Part shown: in pieces, positions 24,376-31,786 of the stretch
Numbering within the stretch: the first letter of the stretch is position 1
How the letters are laid out: the number at the start of each line of letters is the position of its first letter
DNA from: an uncultured Roseovarius sp.
Lineage (GTDB): Bacteria; Pseudomonadota; Alphaproteobacteria; Rhodobacterales; Rhodobacteraceae
Assembly: GCA_947496175.1 (NCBI GenBank)
Contig: CANMBU010000002.1
Span: 806,001 to 870,000, forward strand
Reading direction: 5' to 3'
DNA: 64,000 bases
Notes under the pieces: model-generated
Database searches by the model: none
What the model was told of the DNA's origin: nothing
What the model saw: only the letters and a program-made list of their open reading frames with translations
Position numbers and translations under genes: made by a program

Positions 24376-24774
24376 ATGCCTGGTGCAGTCGCATCGCATC
24401 AAGTTCAGACCTTGATTGTTACGGACAATTTCATCGAAGCCGAGGATTTGGCAGATGCAATCTCTGAGGTTGCGCGCGAAGAAATCATGCACTTGAGGCA
24501 CATTGATGAAGCCGTGCCCTTTCTGGAGGATGTCGCATTTACTCCGAAACTGGCTGTTCTACACATTCCCAAACCATCTGCTAAGCATAAAAAACTTTTG
24601 GAGCGTTTGCACGCCCGTGGTGTTCAGCTTGTCCTCATTGATGCCGCGCCGCAGTTGCTTGGCGAGATCGAGGCCGAAGCCTTGTCACGCCCATTCACCG
24701 GTGCGGATCTATCAACCGTCATTCTCAAACTTCGACAGGATGCAAAGGATCTGAAGCCTCCTGCAGTACTCTAA
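24376..24774 (+). CDS. Degenerate receiver-like protein (pseudo-response regulator)
   Basis: 132 residues with the layout of a CheY-like domain: beta1 'QTLIVTDNFIEAEDLADAIS', beta3 'PKLAVLHIPKPSAK', beta4 'GVQLVLIDAAP', beta5 'ALSRPFTGADLSTVI'. At the usual phosphoacceptor position the strand reads H-I instead of D, and the conserved K-P is R-P, so phosphorylation is unlikely. GAGGAG ribosome site supports the ATG at 24376 over the upstream GTG. Similar one-domain receivers without the Asp exist in alphaproteobacteria; function unknown. Confidence 0.65.
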   Translation: MPGAVASHQVQTLIVTDNFIEAEDLADAISEVAREEIMHLRHIDEAVPFLEDVAFTPKLAVLHIPKPSAKHKKLLERLHARGVQLVLIDAAPQLLGEIEAEALSRPFTGADLSTVILKLRQDAKDLKPPAVL

Positions 24775-24891
24775 GATGTCGGGTGAGCGCGCCCTGGTCC
24801 GAGGCCATGCGTCACAACACCAGACTTCGCGCCTGCCCAGATGTAAGTCTGCCGCCTCTTGTTTTCCGTCGGAGCGCGGCAAGTGTGGTCA

Positions 24892-24926
24892 GCTCCCGTG
24901 ACGCCTTTGAAAACCGTCACGGGGGC
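24892..24926. other. Strong hairpin between convergent genes
   Basis: CCCGTGACG and CGTCACGGG form a 9-bp stem (extended by flanking AGC/GCT). No T-run is clear, so it may be a weak bidirectional terminator. Confidence 0.5.
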
Positions 24927-24947
24927 TGCCACATGTGTGCAGCGCGT

Positions 24948-25139
24948 TTAGATCCGGGCTTCTTTCGCCTTTGGTCCAAACAGCAACCAGCAGATGAACC
25001 CAAGAATGGGGAGTACGAGAACAAACAACGTCCAAAGGATTTTCTTTCCGGTGCTGGCGGATGATCCGACAATCGAGATGATCGCCCAGATTGACAGAAC
25101 CAGAACGATAAATCCACCAATTCCATACACTTCCAACAT
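24948..25139 (-). CDS. PLDc_N-type small membrane protein
   Basis: 63 residues with two transmembrane segments. The pattern 'WAIISIVGSSASTGKKILWT' then 'PILGFICWLLFGPK' is the phospholipase-D N-terminal/'PLDc_N' module, here as a stand-alone protein. It is the last gene of a three-gene minus-strand set behind the sigma-EcfG-type promoter at 25618. Role unknown. Confidence 0.8.
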   Translation of the reverse strand: MLEVYGIGGFIVLVLSIWAIISIVGSSASTGKKILWTLFVLVLPILGFICWLLFGPKAKEARI

Positions 25140-25148
25140 GATCTTCTC

Positions 25149-25358
25149 CTATTTTGCTGTGATTTCGCTATGCGACTTCAGAACTTTGTCGCCATTGTCC
25201 TGCTCAATCAGATAGGCAGGGCACGCTTTTGAGGCGTCGCGCGTCACTTCGGTGCCTTTTATGGTGAGTGACACCTTCTTTTTGTAGATTTCCGACACTA
25301 CCCCTGTGGCAGAGCCGTTTCCCCAGCGCCATTTAACGTCCTGATTTTTCTGATACAT
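25149..25358 (-). CDS. DUF2945 / hypervirulence-associated Tudor-like small protein
   Basis: 69 residues starting at 25358 (weak GTGGAG ribosome site); the much longer open frame upstream is not protein-like. 'DVKWRWGNGSATGVVSEIYK' then 'SKACPAYLIEQDNGDKVLKS' is the DUF2945 pattern ('V.W.....G.G.V', '..P.Y.(I/V).......V(L/V)K.S'), a Tudor-like fold related to 'hypervirulence associated protein'. Function unknown. It is 9 bp upstream of the PLDc_N gene. Confidence 0.8.
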   Translation of the reverse strand: MYQKNQDVKWRWGNGSATGVVSEIYKKKVSLTIKGTEVTRDASKACPAYLIEQDNGDKVLKSHSEITAK

Positions 25359-25407
25359 GGCTCCACTCGTGCGTCGTCTGGCTTGGATCCGGTAAGCGAA
25401 CCGGGCT

Positions 25408-25587
25408 TCAATTGCCGTCGCTGGCCGTGGCTGCCGCCGCATTGCTCTCTGTGACGTCGTCGTCTGTCGCCTCAGTAAAGATCGTAAGGAACATAACAAC
25501 ACCAAACAGCAAGCAAGCGACGATGACATATAGGGGCCACCAATGGCGCCGCTTCTGGGTTTCGACATTTGTGCTCGGGGCTGACAT
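25408..25587 (-). CDS. Small single-pass membrane protein of unknown function
   Basis: 59 residues. An N-terminal cytoplasmic stretch is followed by one transmembrane helix (about 17-38, 'PLYVIVACLLFGVVMFLTIF') and an acidic Asp/Ala-rich tail. AAAGGAGACG precedes two adjacent ATGs; the second is used. First gene after the predicted stress promoter. No family recognised. Confidence 0.68.
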   Translation of the reverse strand: MSAPSTNVETQKRRHWWPLYVIVACLLFGVVMFLTIFTEATDDDVTESNAAAATASDGN

Positions 25588-25617
25588 CATCGTCTCCTTT
25601 CATGCGTATGGAAGAAA

Positions 25618-25642
25618 AACGCGCGCCTTCCGTATTTGTTCC
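25618..25642 (-). promoter_or_regulatory. Sigma-EcfG-type promoter (three small-protein genes)
   Basis: GGAAC-N16-CGTT on the minus strand, 30 bp before the start at 25587. Confidence 0.85.
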
Positions 25643-26012
25643 CGCAGCCCCAGTACATCACGATAAAGGTATGATTTTGTTTTATTTTTCAGGCGGTAAA
25701 ATTCAACACTTACAAGAAACCTGGCTTGCGAAAGCACGTTATAGCGTTTCGGTTTCTTCTCGTTTGAAGGTGAAATCAGGCACTCACCGGCTTGCAATTC
25801 GTTATTGCATTCAACAAAGAACTTTTTGTCGTCACATATGCCGGCGATAGGGCGGGTCGGGTACAGGAAGGTGCTGTTATCCAGTGAGCGACCGGAGTAC
25901 ATTCAGGTAGGAGAAAGGACTCGTCGCGCATTTTGCCTACCACTGTCCTAAGGTGCGCGGAGTCTTAATAGCGATTAGAACGAGCACGACGTCACGTCGG
26001 CTATTTGACCTG
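25643..26012. other. 370-bp stretch without a supported gene
   Basis: A 100-codon minus-strand frame (25600-25902) is open here but lacks a ribosome site, has no recognisable domain and runs over the promoter. No other signal is seen. Confidence 0.5.
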
Positions 26013-26046
26013 GAAAAAAGAGAGCGGGGGCCAACGACCCCCGCTC
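26013..26046 (-). terminator. Terminator of the YqjD-like gene 26091-26366
   Basis: On the minus strand GAGCGGGGG/CCCCCGCTC, a 9-bp stem, is followed by TCTTTTTTCC. Confidence 0.88.
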
Positions 26047-26090
26047 CTGTACGGCGCAGTGCTTTTTACAAAGCAAAGCTGCATATCGTC

Positions 26091-26366
26091 TTAGTATTTC
26101 TGACGAACGGCAAGGCCAATGAGGACGCCAACGCCAACCGCACCTGCGACAGCAAGCATCGGGTTTTCCTTGACGAACTTGCTGCCTTGGTCGGTAGCAG
26201 ACTTCAGCGGCTCACCGACATGTGTCTTGGCTGTTTCGGCAACGGACTTTGCAATGTCGGCCCCGGCTTCTGCTGCGGCTTGTGCCTGCTCTTTTGCCGC
26301 CTCTGTAATGCCATTCGGTTTGCTCTTTGAGGAATTTTTTACAGTCGCGCTTGTTGAATTGCTCAT
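26091..26366 (-). CDS. YqjD/ElaB-like membrane-anchored protein
   Basis: 91 residues from the ATG at 26366, which has an AAAGGAG site. Lys/Ser/Ala-rich helix 'AAKEQAQAAAEAGADIAKSV' is followed by the C-terminal hydrophobic anchor 'NPMLAVAGAVGVGVLIGLAV' and RQKY. This matches the DUF883 layout and is a second paralogue-like copy beside the gene at 18759-19244. Own sigma-EcfG-type promoter and terminator. Predicted peripheral inner-membrane stress protein. Confidence 0.78.
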   Translation of the reverse strand: MSNSTSATVKNSSKSKPNGITEAAKEQAQAAAEAGADIAKSVAETAKTHVGEPLKSATDQGSKFVKENPMLAVAGAVGVGVLIGLAVRQKY

Positions 26367-26389
26367 GTTTGATCTCCTTTCAGAACATG

Positions 26390-26415
26390 AACGTTCGACC
26401 GCTTGAAAAAGTTCC
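26390..26415 (-). promoter_or_regulatory. Sigma-EcfG-type promoter (YqjD-like)
   Basis: GGAAC-N17-CGTT on the minus strand, 23 bp before the start at 26366. Its -35 element is half of the palindrome GTTCCATGGAAC. Confidence 0.88.
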
Positions 26416-26417
26416 AT

Positions 26418-26442
26418 GGAACAAATCCGGCATCCTGTCGTT
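26418..26442 (+). promoter_or_regulatory. Sigma-EcfG-type promoter (DUF1328)
   Basis: GGAAC-N16-CGTT, 37 bp before the ATG at 26480, back to back with the promoter at 26390-26415. Confidence 0.88.
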
Positions 26443-26479
26443 TTACCAACAGATCAATTGCTAAAGGAAAGGAAACACT

Positions 26480-26644
26480 ATGCTTTCATGGGCACTTATA
26501 TTTTTCGTTCTTGCCATTATCGCAGCCGCATTTGGCTTTGGTGGCATCGCATCAGCGTCAGCCGGTATTGCACAAATTCTCTTTGTTGTGTTCATCGTGC
26601 TGTTCTTGATTTCACTGGTCTATCGAGCGGCACGGCGCTCATAA
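26480..26644 (+). CDS. DUF1328 family small membrane protein (YtjA-like)
   Basis: 54 residues, two transmembrane helices. '[20 protein letters not shown]' then '[20 protein letters not shown]' and 'LISLVYR' give the DUF1328 signature ('W...F...A..A...GF.GIA..(A/S)..A..LF'). The ribosome site AAAGGAAAGG lies upstream. Function unknown; frequently stress-induced in alphaproteobacteria. Terminator follows directly. Confidence 0.92.
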   Translation: MLSWALIFFVLAIIAAAFGFGGIASASAGIAQILFVVFIVLFLISLVYRAARRS

Positions 26645-26666
26645 GACTGAACACTTTTTACAAGAG

Positions 26667-26697
26667 GGCCCGAACCGGATGTGTTCGGGCCTTTTTG
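26667..26697 (+). terminator. Rho-independent terminator
   Basis: A 9-bp stem GGCCCGAAC/GTTCGGGCC is followed by TTTTTGTG, 22 bp after the DUF1328 stop. Confidence 0.92.
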
Positions 26698-26761
26698 TGT
26701 TTTTGAACCAAAAAGGCCGCGAAACTTTTGACCTTCGATGCCGAAAAGGTACTCGGGGTCT

Positions 26762-26786
26762 GGAACAAAACCTTTGCGCCCGAGTT
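26762..26786 (+). promoter_or_regulatory. Near-consensus sigma-EcfG-type promoter (dps)
   Basis: GGAAC-N16-AGTT, one mismatch in the -10 element, 29 bp before the dps ATG. Confidence 0.65.
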
Positions 26787-26815
26787 ACATAGTTAAGCAA
26801 AAAAAGGAGCTTACA

Positions 26816-27313
26816 ATGACCGAAGCACTTCAAGTTATTCCAAGTTCTGACGACATTTCAACAGGCGTTCGCAACATAGAAACCCTGGCCAAGGGGCTGA
26901 GCGATGTTTTGGCGGACACGTATCGGCTGACCTTCAAGACGCACGCCTACCACTGGAATGTGGAGGGTCCGCTTTTTTACTCGATCCATAAGCTTACCGA
27001 AGAGCAATACGAGAACATGTTTGCCGCCGCAGATGACTTGGCAGAGCGCATTCGGGCTCTTGGTCAGCTCGCACCATCAAGCCTGAAGGCGATTATAGAG
27101 ATGTCGCAGATTTCTGACGAAGAGCGCACTCTGTCAGCGGCCGAGATGGTTGATGATCTGGCGCGTGACCACGAGCAGGTCGCGCACAGGCTGCACGCAC
27201 TTGCCGAGATTGCAAGTGACAACAAGGACATCGTGACTGAAGACCTGGCAACTGAAAGATCCGCTTTCCATGAGCAAGCCGCCTGGATGCTCCGGGCGAT
27301 CACCAAGTCCTGA
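26816..27313 (+). CDS. dps: Dps, ferritin-like DNA-protection protein
   Basis: 165 residues. 'VLADTYRLTFKTHAYHWNVEGP' region (around residue 40) and 'HKLTEEQYENMFAAADDLAERI' (around 63) carry the Dps ferroxidase motif H...(W)N..G......H.....(Y/D)......D...ER. The His/Asp/Glu ligands are present. It binds DNA and oxidises Fe(II) with H2O2 in 12-mer shells. Start at 26816 has AAAAAGGAG. The stress-type promoter fits its role in oxidative and starvation protection. Confidence 0.94.
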   Translation: MTEALQVIPSSDDISTGVRNIETLAKGLSDVLADTYRLTFKTHAYHWNVEGPLFYSIHKLTEEQYENMFAAADDLAERIRALGQLAPSSLKAIIEMSQISDEERTLSAAEMVDDLARDHEQVAHRLHALAEIASDNKDIVTEDLATERSAFHEQAAWMLRAITKS

Positions 27314-27321
27314 TTCAGTCC

Positions 27322-27390
27322 CCGCCTTCTCTAACATGTCCCGGAGAAGGCGACGGTCCGTCGGTTATTGCAACTGACGGACCGGCCTTA
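27322..27390 (+). terminator. Two hairpins after dps, possible terminator or attenuator
   Basis: CGCCTTCTC/GAGAAGGCG (27323-27352) and CGGTCCGTC/GACGGACCG (27354-27384) form consecutive stems. The trailing T-stretch (CCTTATTC) is short, so read-through to the next gene is possible. Confidence 0.6.
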
Positions 27391-27441
27391 TTCACAAAAT
27401 TTACAGCCAATAGAAAAACGTAATTTCGCGAGGAGTGAACG

Positions 27442-27879
27442 ATGGAAGTTCAAAAAGTACCTGTAGAAGATGACCCCATTCCGGCCCTGAGTGACCTGAC
27501 GACTGATGTCGTAGATGTCATCGGCGGCTATGAGTACGCGGTCGAACACGCTGAGAGTGATGTCAAACCCACCTTGGAGAAATTCCTGGACATTCATCAA
27601 CGGCACGCGGCCGAGCTTATGGAAACCGTTTCAAAAACCGGCGGCCATCCTGACTCGTCTGGGTCAATGATGGGGGCCGTGCACAAGGCGGTTGTCGCGT
27701 CACAAAACTGGTTCGGCGAGTTGGATATGAGCACGCTCAAGGGGTTCTTCGACGGAGAAGAGCGACTTCTTAGCTCATACGACGAAGCCGCGGCTGCATC
27801 TGACGCCGTACCAGAGGTCAACAAAGTCGTGTGTGATCAACGCACCGAACTGAAGGACCTGTTGCAAAAGCTGCGCTAA
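27442..27879 (+). CDS. Four-helix-bundle (DUF2383/PA2169-like) protein
   Basis: 145 residues, acidic and helical. 'LSDLTTDVVDVIGGYEYAVE' then 'KPTLEKFLDIHQRHAAELME' and 'HPDSSGSMMGAVHKAVVASQ' resemble the PA2169/DUF2383 ferritin-like superfamily (helices with 'D...GY..A......L', 'H......L'). Metal ligands Glu/His are in place but not certain. A good ribosome site (GAGGAG) precedes it. It lies between dps and a FNT channel gene, fitting a stress set. No own sigma-EcfG consensus was seen. Confidence 0.68.
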   Translation: MEVQKVPVEDDPIPALSDLTTDVVDVIGGYEYAVEHAESDVKPTLEKFLDIHQRHAAELMETVSKTGGHPDSSGSMMGAVHKAVVASQNWFGELDMSTLKGFFDGEERLLSSYDEAAAASDAVPEVNKVVCDQRTELKDLLQKLR

Positions 27880-27928
27880 ATCTCCGCTTTACCGAGATAC
27901 TGGGCACAAGATAGCGACAGAGGGGATC

Positions 27929-28780
27929 ATGACGAGCACTTCAGATCATTCCATCGAATTGACGCGCAAAGAAGAAGACGACGCGATTGAAGAAGCTGTG
28001 GGTTTGTCCCCCGTTCTGGTTTTTGAAACCATTCGCCGCGAGGGAGAAGAAGAACTTGAACGTCCCGCTCGGGCCTTGTGGTTTTCCGGGATTGCAGCGG
28101 GTTTGCTCATCTCATTCTCAGTTCTGGGCGAAAGCATCTTTCGCGCGTATCTGCCGGATGAATCATGGCGGTATCTGCTGGAAAACGCTGGCTACAGCCT
28201 TGGATTCCTGCTCGTCATTCTGGGGCGGATGCAGCTTTTCACTGAAAACACAATCACGACAGTTGTCCCGGTCGCCCTTAACCCGACCAAAGCGGCGTTC
28301 GCACGCACGGCCAGACTTTGGACCATTGTCCTAAGCGCCAACGTCGTCGGCGCGTTTTTCATCGCTTCGCTCTTTGCGTATGGCGGGATTCTGTCAGATG
28401 ACGTGTTTGCGGCCATGGTGGACTTGAGCCACCACGCCACCGGAATGCCTGCGATGGAAGGTATGCTCAAGGGTGTTCCCGCAGGTATTCTCATCGCGGC
28501 TCTCGTGTGGATGCTACCGTCGTCTCAGGGCAGCGAGGTTGCGGTTATCGTTATTTTCACCTGGTTGATTGCTTTGGGAGATTTCACGCACATCGTTGCG
28601 GGGTCGGTGGAAATGGCATTTCTCATGGTCCTCGGAGAGTTGAGTTTCATGCAGGCCACGTTTGGATTTTTCGTGCCTGTTCTGATCGGCAACGTGATCG
28701 GTGGCACGGTCATTTTCACAATGTTGACATGGGCTCAGGTGCAACCTGAGGTGGAGGAAACCGATAAGCCGACGAATTGA
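27929..28780 (+). CDS. Formate/nitrite transporter (FNT) family channel, YfdC-like
   Basis: 283 residues. A charged cytoplasmic N-terminus of about 50 residues precedes six transmembrane segments. 'GYSLGFLLVILGRMQLFTENT' region (about 88-108) is the FNT core with 'GRMQLFTENT', and 'MPAMEGMLKGVPAGILIAAL' and 'WLIALGDFTHIVAGSVEMAF' follow. The long N-terminus and the Q-L-F-T-E-N-T motif place it near E. coli YfdC rather than FocA/NirC. Substrate unknown. 49 bp after the four-helix gene. Confidence 0.88.
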   Translation: MTSTSDHSIELTRKEEDDAIEEAVGLSPVLVFETIRREGEEELERPARALWFSGIAAGLLISFSVLGESIFRAYLPDESWRYLLENAGYSLGFLLVILGRMQLFTENTITTVVPVALNPTKAAFARTARLWTIVLSANVVGAFFIASLFAYGGILSDDVFAAMVDLSHHATGMPAMEGMLKGVPAGILIAALVWMLPSSQGSEVAVIVIFTWLIALGDFTHIVAGSVEMAFLMVLGELSFMQATFGFFVPVLIGNVIGGTVIFTMLTWAQVQPEVEETDKPTN

Positions 28781-28878
28781 CGGCATCTGGCACAAAGCAG
28801 ACGTTGATCAATCACGGTGCGTATCGGAGAAGCCGATAGCTGTAAAACTGGATCACACCGTCTGTTGCACTTATCGAA
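28781..28878. other. Intergenic stretch without visible gene
   Basis: Convergent intergenic DNA; no hairpin with T-run was found for the FNT gene. Confidence 0.5.
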
Positions 28879-29180
28879 CTACAGATCCAAAACTCTGTGC
28901 TGCGAATGGTGCCTCAGGGCAAAGGCGCGTCGCCCGAGGGCGAATACGCCCTGTTCGCCTTGATTAGGCTGCATGCACAAATCGGTTAACTCGGCCTTCA
29001 GTGCTGAATAGGAACGATCAGTCGCGGACCAGGTGCCGTCCAGCGCTATTTTGCTAAAGGCGATCTTTGCAAGGCCGGGAAAATCAAGGTTGTTGGGAAA
29101 CTGAAGATCAGTGACCTGATAGGGGTCGTCATTCAACGGCACGAGTTTCACCGACACCTCGCCAAAGGGGAAAAGCCCAT
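28879..29180 (-). pseudogene. Small gene of unknown function, apparently frameshifted near its start
   Basis: From the GTG at 29157 a 92-codon frame reads like protein ('VKLVPLNDDPYQVTDLQFPN', 'LAKIAFSKIALDGTW'). A ribosome site plus ATG at 29180 (AAAGGATACCCTATG) is in a different frame and hits a stop after ten codons. One inserted base in the TTTTCCCC run at about 29166-29173 would join them into MGFFPFGEVSVK, continuing into the long frame. It may be a real frameshift, a sequencing error, or a short GTG-started gene. No family recognised. It is 34 bp downstream of the MFS gene. Confidence 0.35.
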
Positions 29181-29214
29181 AGGGTATCCTTTAGGAAGAG
29201 GGTTTTTTGATTGA

Positions 29215-30393
29215 TCATGCGGTTTGCTCTGATTGGCCCACAGATTTGGCACGCGTTTTGATGAAGGTGAAAATAAGCGCGAGCGGTACAACACTGGCGA
29301 AGAGGAGCATGGCCAGGAAGATCGCACCCTGCGGTTGCCCCGTTGCGTCGAAGATCGCACCGGCGACCGGCGGCGTGGCCAACATGATGGCATAGTATAT
29401 CGTGAAAAAGACGCCCATACCAAAGGCCCGCGCTTCCGGCCGCAAGGCCAGACCAGCCAGTGACATGATCACGCCTGCCGGGGCCATACCCACAAGGCCG
29501 AACAACAGACTGGCCGTGACGCCTCCGCCAGGAACGCTCAGCATCCCAAGCGCCAGTAAGGCGCCCGTCATACACACTGCCAGAACCAGATCACGACGGC
29601 CAAATCGGTCGACAATCTGGCCGCAAAGCGCACCGGACACGATCATCAACCAACTGCCGATGCTTAGGATCCCAGCCGCAGCAACACCTGAAAGGCCGCC
29701 CGCTTCGAGGATTTTGGGCCCGAAGGTCAGGTAGGTAACATACGCCGCATTGAACACACCCCAGGCCGCAGCCGCACAGAGCACCAAACGCCACTCTTTT
29801 GAGGTCAATCGGGCTGAGGCAGCGGGTCTTGCTTGGCTCGGCGCGTCCGGTGCGCGGTACAGGGCAAACACAGCTGCGGCGGCCAATAGGCAGTAGGCTG
29901 AGGCCACCTGAAAAGGCGCGCGCCAGCCAAAGACAAGTTCTAGCCAAGCATGGCCCACTTGCCCCATAGCGATCCCAAAGGGCCAAGACATCACCAAGAT
30001 ACTCATCGCCGTGGCGATCTCGCGCCCTTCGAACCAGTCCGCGACAATCTTGGTGAAGTAGAGTGTTGTGAAAAGGAACCCTGCGCCCGCGATCACGCGG
30101 CCGATGCCAATGCCATTGCTGCCCCCGGCCAAGGAAGAGACAATCCCTCCAAGCGCCAGTGCCACCAAGCCCAGCACGACCATCTCGCGGTCGGCGATCA
30201 GACGCCCGAGATACCCGGCAGGCAAGGCTAAGAAGAGGCCTGGCGCCATGAAGAGGCCGACGAGCAGCCCCACGCCCGCGTAGTCGAGCCCGAAGGCTAC
30301 GACCAAGCTGTCGCCGACCGAGGCTAGGGTTTGAAACTGAAACCCCAGCCCAATCCGGGCAATGAACAAAAGTGCAAGGATACGCCAGCGCAC
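29215..30393 (-). CDS. Major facilitator superfamily (MFS) transporter
   Basis: 392 residues and 12 predicted transmembrane segments. 'FIARIGLGFQFQTLASVGDS' and 'LPAGYLGRLIADREMVVLGL' (the loop 2-3 motif G...DR..R-like) in the first half, and 'GALCGQIVDRFGRRDLVLAV' in the second, are MFS signatures. It resembles CynX/NimT- or cyanate-type and other small-solute exporters; substrate unknown. A GTG start overlaps the SnoaL-like stop by one base, so the two genes are coupled. Confidence 0.85.
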   Translation of the reverse strand: MRWRILALLFIARIGLGFQFQTLASVGDSLVVAFGLDYAGVGLLVGLFMAPGLFLALPAGYLGRLIADREMVVLGLVALALGGIVSSLAGGSNGIGIGRVIAGAGFLFTTLYFTKIVADWFEGREIATAMSILVMSWPFGIAMGQVGHAWLELVFGWRAPFQVASAYCLLAAAAVFALYRAPDAPSQARPAASARLTSKEWRLVLCAAAAWGVFNAAYVTYLTFGPKILEAGGLSGVAAAGILSIGSWLMIVSGALCGQIVDRFGRRDLVLAVCMTGALLALGMLSVPGGGVTASLLFGLVGMAPAGVIMSLAGLALRPEARAFGMGVFFTIYYAIMLATPPVAGAIFDATGQPQGAIFLAMLLFASVVPLALIFTFIKTRAKSVGQSEQTA

Positions 30394-30806
30394 TATGCCC
30401 AGCCCAATCCGCGCAGCGCTTGGACGTCATTCCAGATTTTAGTCATGTGGGCGATCTTGTCGCCGTCAAAGCGCATGACATAGGCGTAGTCGGACACCAC
30501 CGCCTTGCCGGTTGGTGGCACCGGTCCCCCGTCGCCTGTTTGCGTGCCGTGAAACGCGGCCGTCGCCACCGCGGTTTGGCGCGCTTCGTCCCAGGCGAAG
30601 GCAGACAATTCGTAGCGCCCATCCGGCACCGGCGTCAAAAGGCCCTGCATCCAATCGCAATAGGCGGCCAGCGTCGTCGTCTCTGCCAGGGCATCCGCTT
30701 GACAGGAAAAGGTTGCCTCAGCGGCGCACCAGGTCTTGCAGGCCTCCCAGCCTTGACCTGTCTCGCAGGCTTCAAAGAAGGATTGAGCGGTTTCGCGGCG
30801 TGTCAT
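30393..30806 (-). CDS. SnoaL/NTF2-like small protein
   Basis: 137 residues. The N-terminal helix 'TAQSFFEACETGQGWEACKT' then 'DWMQGLLTPVPDGRYEL' and a C-terminal '(M)RFDGDKIAHMTKIWND' strand give the polyketide-cyclase/SnoaL-type alpha+beta barrel. Such proteins are isomerases, dehydratases or ligand-binding proteins; substrate not deducible. It is the first gene of the operon with the MFS transporter, divergent from the HTH-GAF gene across a palindromic region. Confidence 0.8.
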   Translation of the reverse strand: MTRRETAQSFFEACETGQGWEACKTWCAAEATFSCQADALAETTTLAAYCDWMQGLLTPVPDGRYELSAFAWDEARQTAVATAAFHGTQTGDGGPVPPTGKAVVSDYAYVMRFDGDKIAHMTKIWNDVQALRGLGWA

Positions 30807-30872
30807 GATGATGTCCTCTTGCTTTCATCTAGTACTTAGAAAGTATCCAAGAGGCTCCGCGCGCCCTATCCG

Positions 30873-30925
30873 GCAGATGCAGTAAATCCGGGTTTGCGCC
30901 TGCAGTATTTGCCTACTGCATCTGC
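30873..30925. promoter_or_regulatory. Inverted repeat in the divergent promoter region (candidate operator)
   Basis: GCAGATGCAGTA (30873-30884) and its exact complement TACTGCATCTGC (30914-30925) are a 12-bp inverted repeat. A third TGCAGTA half-site sits at 30901-30907, forming a tighter palindrome TGCAGTA-N6-TACTGCA. It lies 64 bp before the HTH-GAF start. Likely binding site for one of the two HTH proteins or a regulator of the MFS operon. Confidence 0.6.
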
Positions 30926-30988
30926 AGGATTGTTCAGCATTGCACATTTTGCTTAGCTTGGAGATGGATAGGAAACGGACATAAACGC

Positions 30989-31786
30989 ATGCTAGACAGC
31001 AACGGCCTTAGCCCCAGAGAAAGTCAGATCGCCGAAAGCTATGCTGAAGGCAGTAACTACCAGGAGATCGCGTCGGACCTCCATATTGCGCCCTCTACCG
31101 TGCGAACGCATTTAGCGACGATTTATCGAAAGCTCGAAGTCTCTTCCAAAGTCGAGTTGGCGAGCCGACTGGCCGGGTCCAGCCCCGCGCCTCGCGACGA
31201 GATGGACCACGCAGCCATCATTTCAGAACTCGCTCTGAGCCTGGAAGAAGCGCTGAGCCGGGAGAAAGCGCTCACCGAGGTGCTGCGCATAATCGGTGCG
31301 TCGCAGGGCGACCTGAACTTGGTTATGCCCGCAATCCTGCGTTATGCGTTGGACCTCTGCGATGCGGAGTTTGGCATCCTTTTTGGGTATCGAGACAATA
31401 AGAGATACTGCGCCAGTTTTACTTTGGGCATTCCAAAGGCCTTTCAAACTTGGCTGGACGACAGCGGTACGTTTGCGGTGAGCGATCAGACAGGCCTTGG
31501 CCGCATGACCACACAGCGCGAGGTGATCAACATCATCGATGTGAAATCCGAGGCCATCTACCGGACAGACGATCCCTTGCGTTTCGCCACCGCCGATCTG
31601 GGGGGCGCGCGGTCTTTCGTGGCGATCCCGATGGTTGCGGCGGATCGGTTGGTTGGCGCCTTCACGATCTATCGCCAATCTGTCCGTCCTTTCTCCGATG
31701 ATGCGCTGCGGGTGGCCCAGATCTTTGCCGCGCAAAGCGTCATTGCGCTGGAAAATGCACGCCTGGTCGGAGGGGCGAGACCGTGA
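30989..31786 (+). CDS. LuxR-type HTH (N-terminal) fused to GAF-domain sensor
   Basis: 265 residues. Residues about 6-58 are a complete LuxR/GerE HTH ('LSPRESQIAESYAEGSNYQE', 'APSTVRTHLATIYRKLEVSS'), and residues about 105-258 are a GAF domain ('LCDAEFGILFGYRDNKRYCA', 'GARSFVAIPMVAADRLVGAF'). The HTH is N-terminal, whereas it is usually C-terminal in LuxR-type proteins. It overlaps the next gene by 4 bp. A small-ligand-sensing transcription factor; ligand unknown. Confidence 0.85.
   Translation: MLDSNGLSPRESQIAESYAEGSNYQEIASDLHIAPSTVRTHLATIYRKLEVSSKVELASRLAGSSPAPRDEMDHAAIISELALSLEEALSREKALTEVLRIIGASQGDLNLVMPAILRYALDLCDAEFGILFGYRDNKRYCASFTLGIPKAFQTWLDDSGTFAVSDQTGLGRMTTQREVINIIDVKSEAIYRTDDPLRFATADLGGARSFVAIPMVAADRLVGAFTIYRQSVRPFSDDALRVAQIFAAQSVIALENARLVGGARP

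Noticed and set aside
25600..25902. 100-codon minus-strand frame after the stress promoter
   Set aside because: Starts without ribosome site, lacks known motifs and overlaps the sigma-EcfG-type promoter.
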